From an uncultured Cyclobacteriaceae bacterium (lineage in GTDB: Bacteria; Bacteroidota; Bacteroidia; Cytophagales; Cyclobacteriaceae), in NCBI GenBank assembly GCA_937958005.1, contig CALGOB010000191.1, positions 1 to 40,755 on the forward strand: a stretch of 40,755 nt of DNA. Direction: 5' to 3'. The translations under genes and the position numbers were made by a program. Position 1 is the first letter of the stretch, and every line of letters begins with the position of its first letter. This document shows, piece after piece, positions 35,300 through 40,755 of this stretch. Below the pieces are notes generated by a model, which was given only the letters and a program-made list of their open reading frames with translations, had not been told where the DNA came from and made no database searches.

Positions 35300-35818
35300 A
35301 TTCTCTATACTTTCACTTTTATTTCTTGTAACAGTCACAAGGTAGTCTCATTTAATAATCCCTCCTATGCAAATAGGGTTTATCAAACATACAAGATTAT
35401 TACCATCCCTGATAAAGAAGTTTCAAATAAAGAAAGTTCAATACATAAAAAAGTATCAGTAGCTATTCATCAAGAATTAACTGGCCTTAACATGAAATCG
35501 CTTGATAGAAATAGTGAACTTGTTGTAAGGTATGAATTCAGAAGCATGGAACGAGATGACTCAAGAGTTATTAGAAATAGTCGCACAAGTAGGTTCAACA
35601 ATTTAAATAATAATTTCAATCCCAATTATGCAAATATCAGTAAGCGTAGCATTACGGAGTCTATTTTACTTGTTGATGTATTTGATAGAAAAACAAAAAA
35701 ACTAGTCTGGCAGGCAAGTATAGATTTGAATGTCTCTAATAAAAAATACGAAAATATAGATATCCTATTAACGAAAGCCGTTTCTGCATTATTTCAAACT
35801 TATCAAGCTAAAGACTAA
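35276..35818 (+). CDS. DUF4136-type lipoprotein
   Basis: 180 residues. The lipoprotein signal peptide MKFIRLFFILYTFTFISC has its lipobox Cys at residue 18. The mature part follows the DUF4136 pattern: early YKIITIPD, IHKKVSVAIHQELTGLNMKS, then NSELVVRYEF, an Arg/Asn-rich variable loop, ESILLVDVFDRKTKKLVWQA with the typical D-x-x-x-x-K-L-V-W strand, and a C-terminal helix. Its role is unknown; members are envelope lipoproteins. The ATG at 35276 is needed for the signal peptide (no other Met before residue 73), although it lies inside a terminator-like hairpin and has no visible Shine-Dalgarno sequence. nhaC follows after 5 bases. Confidence 0.8.
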   Translation: MKFIRLFFILYTFTFISCNSHKVVSFNNPSYANRVYQTYKIITIPDKEVSNKESSIHKKVSVAIHQELTGLNMKSLDRNSELVVRYEFRSMERDDSRVIRNSRTSRFNNLNNNFNPNYANISKRSITESILLVDVFDRKTKKLVWQASIDLNVSNKKYENIDILLTKAVSALFQTYQAKD

Positions 35819-35823
35819 TTACT

Positions 35824-37362
35824 ATGGATCATTTTGGATTTCTATCTGTCATTCCTCCAATCATTGCTATCGCCCTTGCTATTAGAACGAAACAAGTCTA
35901 TGTCTCACTGATATTTGGGATATTTATTGGTTGGTTTTTCTTAGTAAACTACGAGAACAATAAAGCTTTCTACGATTCATTTCACTCTACAAATGATTTC
36001 ATTAAAGACTTTGCTCATATTAAAACATTACTTTTCAGTCTACCGGGAAGTTTTATACAAGCAATATTTAGTACAATTAACGCATTTGTAGCTGTTTTTA
36101 GTGATGTTGGAAATACAAGAACAGTCATTTTTACTTTGCTAGTCGGTTCGTTAATCACCCTTATTCAAAAATCGGGAGGAGTTACCGGTTTTATTCAAAA
36201 AATGACTTCTATCATTGAAAGATTAGAATCAAAAAAAGGAATTAAAGGGACTAAACTTGTACAATTATTAGCAGCTATTAGTGGTCTATTAATTTTCGTA
36301 GAATCCAATATCTCAATACTTACTGTAGGAACCATATTTTCCCCACTGTTTGAAAGGCTAAATCTCAGTAAAGAGAAACTAGCCTACATAGTAGATTCCA
36401 GTTCTGCTCCTGCATGTATCTTGATTCCATTTAATGCCTGGGGTGCCTATGTCATGGGATTACTCATTCAAAATGGGCTAGAGAATCCATTTCAACTCTT
36501 GTTCAGTTCTATCATTTTTAATTTCTATCCTATTTTTGCCTTGACATTTCTCTTTACTATTATCATAAGAGGCAAGGACTATGGCCCTATGAAAAAAGCT
36601 CAAGAATTAGCTAATTCTCAAAAGCAGGTAAACCCAGAGGTAAATACAGGCCTGGGTTCAAAAGGGAATTATTTAAACATGGTAATCCCTATTCTTGTTT
36701 TAGTGGTCATGATGCCTGCCATGTTATTCTATACAGGTCACAAAGATCTATACGAATCCACAGGTATGCTCAACATCTTTTTTGAAGCAATTGGTAATGG
36801 GTCTGGCTCCGCTTCAGTCCTCTATTCTGTGATTTTTGCCATGTTAGTGGCCATTATTATTTATGCCTTACAAGGTGTCACCCCTATATTAAAGTCTATG
36901 GAACATGCCATATCAGGAATGTCTGATATGGTTTCTCTTGCTTTACTGATGGTACTAGCGTTTTCACTTGGTAGTTTATGCAAACAACTGGGGACAGGCA
37001 TTTATGTATCGGAAGTTACCAGTACTTGGCTATCACCTGGGCTAGTTCCGTTCATCTTATTTATCACAAGCTGCTTTATTGCCTTTTCAACAGGTACATC
37101 TTGGGGTACATTTGCGATCATGATTGCTATTGCAGTTCCTATGGCAGAGCAAATGGATGCCCATTTATACATGTCTATTGCTGCAGTTTTAGGAGGCGGT
37201 GTATTTGGTGATCATTGCTCTCCTATTTCAGATACAACTATAATTTCTTCTATTGCCTCAGGCAGTGATCATGTATCTCACGTTAGAACTCAATTACCTT
37301 ATGCAATAGTACCTGGTACATTGGCTGCATTATTTTACTTGGTATTGGGCTTTATCATTTAA
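35824..37362 (+). CDS. nhaC: NhaC-family Na+/H+ antiporter
   Basis: 512 residues, strongly hydrophobic with about 11-12 membrane segments and a cytoplasmic loop near 255-285. GGVFGDHCSPISDTTIISS and FSTGTSWGTFAIMIAI near the C-terminus, and IVDSSSAPACILIPFNAWG in the middle, are signatures of the NhaC group of the ion transporter superfamily. It probably exchanges sodium for protons; other substrates are known in related families, so specificity is inferred. The final 33 bases overlap the end of the convergent Spy-like gene on the other strand. Confidence 0.9.
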   Translation: MDHFGFLSVIPPIIAIALAIRTKQVYVSLIFGIFIGWFFLVNYENNKAFYDSFHSTNDFIKDFAHIKTLLFSLPGSFIQAIFSTINAFVAVFSDVGNTRTVIFTLLVGSLITLIQKSGGVTGFIQKMTSIIERLESKKGIKGTKLVQLLAAISGLLIFVESNISILTVGTIFSPLFERLNLSKEKLAYIVDSSSAPACILIPFNAWGAYVMGLLIQNGLENPFQLLFSSIIFNFYPIFALTFLFTIIIRGKDYGPMKKAQELANSQKQVNPEVNTGLGSKGNYLNMVIPILVLVVMMPAMLFYTGHKDLYESTGMLNIFFEAIGNGSGSASVLYSVIFAMLVAIIIYALQGVTPILKSMEHAISGMSDMVSLALLMVLAFSLGSLCKQLGTGIYVSEVTSTWLSPGLVPFILFITSCFIAFSTGTSWGTFAIMIAIAVPMAEQMDAHLYMSIAAVLGGGVFGDHCSPISDTTIISSIASGSDHVSHVRTQLPYAIVPGTLAALFYLVLGFII

Positions 37363-38238
37363 TAGAATAACGACTACCCCATTTTCACCTTCTTTACCAT
37401 ACTTTTTTGCATTTTCACCTTTATAAACTTCTATGGAAATTATATCATCAGCCTTAATTTCAGTCAGCCAATTATTAGTAGCTCCATTAAAACGAGTTGT
37501 TTTTCCTTTATGAATCACAACATATAATGGATCACCTGAATTAGGCTTTGAATTCTTCAAGGCGATATACCCAGGTTTATAGTCTAATTCCTCTTTCATG
37601 GTAAGGGTAATCAGGTTTCTATTAGAATAAATTACTTTATCTATGGTTACATCAACATTATTCTTTACCTCTATTTTATCAATTTTATCAAAATTGATTT
37701 GATTAATTTCTTCCTCTGTGATGAAAAAAGCTGAACTGTTTTTATATTTAATCTTATAAATCGGCTTGACTACTTTTAGTCTATTGCTCAAATATATCCC
37801 TGGACTTACTGTTGTAGTGAGTTTATCAGCTCTCCCTATAAGTCTCAATTGGTTTCTTTGGGTTTCAGTTAGTATTTTCTTAGAATAAAGAATAAATTTT
37901 AATCTATTAAGTTTTATTTCTTTTTCGGCCTGTAAGGTTTTATTAAATATGGCAATTGTCTCTTCATCAGGTTTTTCTGATTCTATTGATTCTTTTAATT
38001 GCAAAAGTCCTTCTTGATAAACTGACAGTTTTTGCTTTATATCAAATGGGCTATCATCTTTGAACTGCTTTATTTTATTCAATTGGTCTTGTGTTAGTCC
38101 TATTGAATCCCTGTATTTTAACAAAAGAGAATAATCAATCAGTTCACTCTCAATGTATTTTTCATAACCTAAGGGATTTTGCGCACTGGTATTTTGACAC
38201 ATCAATAAAATAACGGCCAATATCATTACTATTTTCAT
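37330..38238 (-). CDS. Exported Spy/CpxP-like protein with TonB-plug-like tail
   Basis: 302 residues with a signal peptide (about 1-19, MKIVMILAVILLMCQNTSAQ). The first half is helical and has two LTxxQ motifs, LTQDQ (48-52) and LTETQ (123-127), the spacing expected of Spy/CpxP periplasmic stress proteins. The second half ends with PLYVVIHKGK (237-246) and ADDIISIEVYKGENAKKYG followed by ENGVVVI (263-291), strongly like the plug-domain ending of SusC/TonB receptors. No barrel follows. This domain pairing is unusual. It lies downstream of an ECF sigma factor and anti-sigma-like gene, so a sensor or effector role in that circuit is likely. Tail-to-tail overlap with nhaC is 33 bases. Confidence 0.75.
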   Translation of the reverse strand: MKIVMILAVILLMCQNTSAQNPLGYEKYIESELIDYSLLLKYRDSIGLTQDQLNKIKQFKDDSPFDIKQKLSVYQEGLLQLKESIESEKPDEETIAIFNKTLQAEKEIKLNRLKFILYSKKILTETQRNQLRLIGRADKLTTTVSPGIYLSNRLKVVKPIYKIKYKNSSAFFITEEEINQINFDKIDKIEVKNNVDVTIDKVIYSNRNLITLTMKEELDYKPGYIALKNSKPNSGDPLYVVIHKGKTTRFNGATNNWLTEIKADDIISIEVYKGENAKKYGKEGENGVVVILLNDKAQYQVK

Positions 38239-38261
38239 ATCTTTTTAATTCTTATTTTATA

Positions 38262-38358
38262 AATGAACCAACCCCGACCCGAGGGTACGGGGTATCTATG
38301 GGCAATAATTTAATGATCGACTCAAGAGTCGGGGAATTAATATCCCTTAGGGATTAAA
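38262..38358 (-). repeat. Family A palindromic repeat, copy A3, overlapping a coding end
   Basis: This inverted copy is nearly identical to A2 (642-738), with two differences seen by eye. On the minus strand it starts TTTAATCCCTAAGGGATATT and ends GGGGTTGGTTCATTT. Its first 20 bases encode the last six residues (LIPKGY) and stop codon of the anti-sigma-like protein; the rest fills the gap to the Spy-like gene start at 38238. It therefore lies inside a probable operon rather than at its end. Confidence 0.85.
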
Positions 38359-38648
38359 TCATTGGTAGCAGAACTCCATGACATTATAGATTCAATTTCT
38401 TGTTCTAGGTCATCTATCTCAGTATTGCTTAAAACCTTCTTCTCTTTTGATTCAAAAGTATTATTCAATACCAAAAAGGCACATATTATAACTGTTATCA
38501 CAGCAGCCACACTTAAGAAATAATACTTCCCTTTTCTATTCTTCTTAGGAGTAGATAAGTTTTCAATAGTTGGCATCTCTACTTTTTGATCATGTTCTTT
38601 CATCTGATCAAAAAAATCTTTGATTAACTGATCATTTGGTTTTGACAT
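38337..38648 (-). CDS. Membrane anti-sigma-like protein
   Basis: 103 residues. The cytoplasmic N-terminus is charged (MSKPNDQLIKDFFDQMKEHD), with a membrane segment at about 42-62 and a short periplasmic tail of about 40 residues. The size, single span and 17-base overlap with the 3' end of the ECF sigma gene fit an anti-sigma factor, but no zinc-binding motif (HxxxCxxC) is seen, so the call rests on context. The last six residues and stop come from a family A repeat, implying that the original C-terminus was replaced or extended when the repeat arrived. Confidence 0.65.
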   Translation of the reverse strand: MSKPNDQLIKDFFDQMKEHDQKVEMPTIENLSTPKKNRKGKYYFLSVAAVITVIICAFLVLNNTFESKEKKVLSNTEIDDLEQEIESIMSWSSATNDLIPKGY

Positions 38649-39135
38649 ATACTGCTTGCTTTTCTTGTTCTAAAATTTTCCTTAATTTCTTTTTACCTCT
38701 ATCATAATGCGTCCTAGCTGTGCCAATACTGACACCCATTACTTCTGCTGCTGCTTCAAGTGTATAATCATGATAAAAAACCAAAAGAAGAACTTGTGTT
38801 TGCTTATCTGTAAGCTGTTTTAGTGTATTTGCATAATAATCAATATCTAAATGGGATTCATTATCATTAACTGTCACATTGTGAACCATTTCTAGTGATT
38901 CAACCTTTTTGTTTCTTCTAAAATAGTCTAATGCTGTATATTTAATAACAGAAAACAACCAAGTTTTTAAAGAAGATTTTCCACTAAACTTTGCCTTACC
39001 TGTCAACACCTTTAAATAAACAGATTGAAGTACATCTTTAGCTTCTTCTTCAGAATTACTCATACATTGCCTAGACCACAGATAAGCATCTCGGTGATGA
39101 TTTGCATAAATTTCCTCCAAAAGCTCTTTACTCAT
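38632..39135 (-). CDS. ECF-family RNA polymerase sigma factor
   Basis: 167 residues, two-domain sigma70 of the ECF type. Region 2 holds AYLWSRQCMSNSEEEAKDVL and SVYLKVLTG, with the DNA-melting part SSLKTWLFSVIKYTALDYFR. Region 4 holds LTDKQTQVLLLVFYHDYTLE, AAEVMGVSIGTARTHYDRGK as helix-turn-helix. It directs RNA polymerase to a stress or envelope regulon, presumably held in check by the overlapping membrane protein. It starts at ATG 39133-39135. The 237-base gap upstream should hold its promoter, possibly autoregulated; no clear element was found. Confidence 0.93.
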   Translation of the reverse strand: MSKELLEEIYANHHRDAYLWSRQCMSNSEEEAKDVLQSVYLKVLTGKAKFSGKSSLKTWLFSVIKYTALDYFRRNKKVESLEMVHNVTVNDNESHLDIDYYANTLKQLTDKQTQVLLLVFYHDYTLEAAAEVMGVSIGTARTHYDRGKKKLRKILEQEKQAVYVKTK

Positions 39136-39372
39136 ATATTCTATTTGTCGAACCTTTCTATAATCTATATGACAGTCAATTAAATTTTCTATAATTTATT
39201 TAAAAAGAGCAGTTTATAAATAGCATCATCTAATAATAGCATAGCATCATCTTCAAATTTAAGTTGTTCATCGAACTAATTATTTATTTATCTAATTAAA
39301 TATTAATTTAGGAATATAAAGTTTCACTATTCAGTGATTTCAACTGCTATTTTCAACTAATTAACAAAAGCT

Positions 39373-39954
39373 ATGGTAAACAAGAGAAAAATAATTTTAA
39401 CAGTCGCCTTAATACTTCTTGCATTTGCAATCAATTTGGGTGTAGGATTCAATAAATCAAGTCAAAGGGTTGTCAATACAACTTCCAAAGAAGTTTTAGA
39501 AGAAATCAAGCCTAAAGTACAATTAGTCTCTACCAGTTATGAATCGCCAACTATTAAAGTTGCAAACAATAGAAAGGCATATATACCTATAAAAACTAGT
39601 AAGAAGATTTCTCATAATCCTGTCCAAAAAGCTGAACCAAAAACCTCTACTTACAGATTACCTATCAGTAAGGCAAATGCTAGCAAGTACGTTAAACTAG
39701 CAAGTTTTGAACCCGTTTTAAAAGGTACTAACTGCAACAATGGTGGTTACAGAATTGATGAAGGTTATGACGTAAATAAAAATGAAAAACTAGATTTAGA
39801 AGAGATTGTCACAACAAAATTTGTTTGCGAAGATTTTGTCGCTGAGAAATTAGCCAGTATAAATCCCAAAAAACGTGATTTTTTCAAAGTAGATGTCTTG
39901 TCTGATTTAAATCATAATGGGAAAATTGATGGAAGTGAATCTAATAAAAAATAA
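39373..39954 (+). CDS. Membrane-anchored protein with Ca-loop-like motifs
   Basis: 193 residues. A basic N-terminus and one hydrophobic segment (about 5-25) form a signal anchor or uncleaved signal. A Ser/Lys/Thr-rich stretch to about residue 115 follows. Cys121 and Cys152 then frame a module, NCNNGGYRIDEGYDVNKNEK with LDLEEIVTTKFVC, in which DVNKNEKLDLEE resembles an EF-hand-like calcium loop. A second loop, DLNHNGKIDGSE (178-189), matches D-x-N-x-N-G-x-I-D. The Cys-GG...DxNxNGxLdxxE...C module recurs in extracellular Bacteroidota proteins. It is divergent from the ECF sigma gene and followed by a terminator. The function is unknown. Confidence 0.75.
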   Translation: MVNKRKIILTVALILLAFAINLGVGFNKSSQRVVNTTSKEVLEEIKPKVQLVSTSYESPTIKVANNRKAYIPIKTSKKISHNPVQKAEPKTSTYRLPISKANASKYVKLASFEPVLKGTNCNNGGYRIDEGYDVNKNEKLDLEEIVTTKFVCEDFVAEKLASINPKKRDFFKVDVLSDLNHNGKIDGSESNKK

Positions 39955-39995
39955 AATTTTCAGATTTCTCAATAGTTATTAAGTAAAATGGTGAT

Positions 39996-40025
39996 AGGTA
40001 GTCCAAAGTCGGGCTGCCTTTTTTT
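39996..40025 (+). terminator. Intrinsic terminator after the Ca-loop protein gene
   Basis: AGGTAGTCC (39996-40004) pairs along nine positions, two of them G-U, with GGGCTGCCT (40011-40019) around a 6-base loop, and seven T residues follow (40019-40025). It lies 41 bases after the TAA of the gene at 39373-39954. Nothing was recognised from here to 40258. Confidence 0.85.
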
Positions 40026-40258
40026 GTGTAACCGCTTATTTTCTTCCTACTTGACAACATCAAGATCAAAGAATCTACCTCCCCTTTGATCAGACATTAT
40101 TCCGGTTGATAGTTAGTGTCCGTCCGAATTCTATGGGTCTGAAAATGGTTTGTGAATACTCTTAGTTTTGATATGAATTTAATAAGTTAGTTGTACCCCG
40201 TTTAATTGACAGGTCTACTGACTAACTCTGTAATTCAACGATCTTTGGCAAAATGATG

Positions 40259-40638
40259 CTATTTTTCTATTCTTTGTGCATAGCTATCCTGTTGAACTAC
40301 CCTGCCAATTTTATGCAGGTTGTATGCGATCACTGCTAAACCCACATATTTGTTAAAAGCTACCTTCGAACGTTCCATGCACCTGTTCAACCCACGGTGC
40401 TCCAATTCATTGATATTCGATTCAATCGCATGATGCTGGTGCTTTAATTTGACAAACTTCTTATCTTTTTCCTGAGCATTTCCTCCGCCTTTTTACTCAG
40501 GTCAGGCATCGTATATAACCGTTGAAGGCCTAAAAGCAAATCTGCTATGTGATTACTGCGACCTTTATTGACGGGAATACGAACTGCTTCTATTGGAAGT
40601 GAGTTAAGTTCTAGTACTTGTGAAAATCCTGATCCCAT
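40259..40638 (-). pseudogene. Internally deleted, frameshifted ISNCY-type transposase
   Basis: Two fragments abut. Codons from ATG 40636-40638 to about 40460 read like the N-terminus of ISNCY-family transposases (SQVLELNSLPIEAVRIPVNK, then LLLGLQRLYTMPDLS). The frame ends at 40444. A frame shifted by one base, open from about 40480, encodes KKFVKLKHQHHAIESNINEL, then EHRGLNRC and GLAVIAYNLHKIGRVV, stopping at 40259-40261; this resembles the transposase C-terminus, with the final catalytic Glu in AIESNI. Some 300 residues of the middle, with the first two catalytic acids, are absent. The frame switch falls in an A-rich run near 40460-40470. No terminal repeats could be fixed. Family recall is by motif only. 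Confidence 0.75.
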
Positions 40639-40755
40639 ACGCCGAGTTTTGACTAAATTTAATAATAAAATCGCCTATTGAGACTAAAAAATACAGCCAA
40701 CCGAAAAAATCTCATTTCTAGCCTTATGGCTTCAAAATCAAACATTTTTTAAATA

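Noticed and set aside
37330-38238. Spy-like gene as a truncated TonB receptor pseudogene
   Set aside because: It has its own signal peptide and LTxxQ half, an intact frame, and ends cleanly after the plug-like segment; a fusion protein is more likely than decay.
40110-40140. GTGTCCGTCCGAATTC-like sequence as a possible IS end
   Set aside because: No matching inverted copy was found before the window end, so no boundary can be claimed.

Overview
The window is low-GC, gene-dense DNA that looks like a Bacteroidota chromosome, probably Cytophagales-like. Supporting signs are many secreted TPR and outer-membrane beta-barrel proteins, an ExbB-ExbD-TonB-type set beside folC, a DUF4136-type lipoprotein, a SusC-type plug motif, weak ribosome binding sites and frequent GTG/TTG starts. 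Genus cannot be read from the sequence. No rRNA, tRNA, CRISPR array or intact prophage was seen.

Region 1 (1-737) holds the end of an unidentified plus-strand gene and three members of a palindromic repeat family (family A). Region 2 (738-16499, all minus strand) is a large chemosensory cluster of 16 genes. In transcription order they are: a STAS protein, CheY, CheA, MCP, CheW, MCP, CheR, a histidine-kinase-like protein without its phospho-acceptor histidine, CheD, CheB, a CheC-like phosphatase, CheY, a membrane NIT-HAMP-Hpt-HATPase kinase related to CheA, a response regulator, a CheX-like phosphatase, and a SpoIIE/PP2C-like protein with altered metal ligands. The set holds two CheA-type kinases, four receiver proteins (CheB included), two CheC/CheX phosphatases, adaptation enzymes and two receptors. 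No flagellar or pilus genes are present, so its output (gliding, surface behaviour or other) is unknown. Three members have lost the residue that defines their enzyme chemistry, which is the main oddity here.

Region 3 (16926-21517) is accessory-looking: a beta-barrel protein, a TPR protein, and an overlapping pair made of a single-span membrane protein and a lipoprotein. Between them lie two copies of an inverted-repeat-ended element (family B), one of which abuts a family A copy. Region 4 (21518-34543, minus) looks like core genome: a flippase-like membrane protein, a family 2 glycosyltransferase, trmB, folC, a TonB/TolA-like protein, exbD, exbB, a very acidic SPOR-domain protein, a beta-barrel protein, a 1021-residue TPR protein and holA. 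The energised set (ExbB/ExbD/TonB-like, SPOR, barrel, TPR) resembles a Tol-like envelope machine in composition.

Region 5 (35031-37362, plus) holds a small unknown protein, a DUF4136-type lipoprotein whose start codon lies inside a terminator-shaped hairpin, and an NhaC-family antiporter. Region 6 (37330-39135, minus) is an ECF sigma factor, a membrane anti-sigma-like protein and a secreted protein joining Spy/CpxP-type LTxxQ motifs to a TonB-receptor plug-like tail; a family A repeat supplies the last codons of the anti-sigma-like gene. Region 7 has a membrane-anchored protein with calcium-loop-like motifs, a clear terminator, and an internally deleted, frameshifted ISNCY-type transposase at the window's end. 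All family assignments come from reading motifs by eye; no database search was run.
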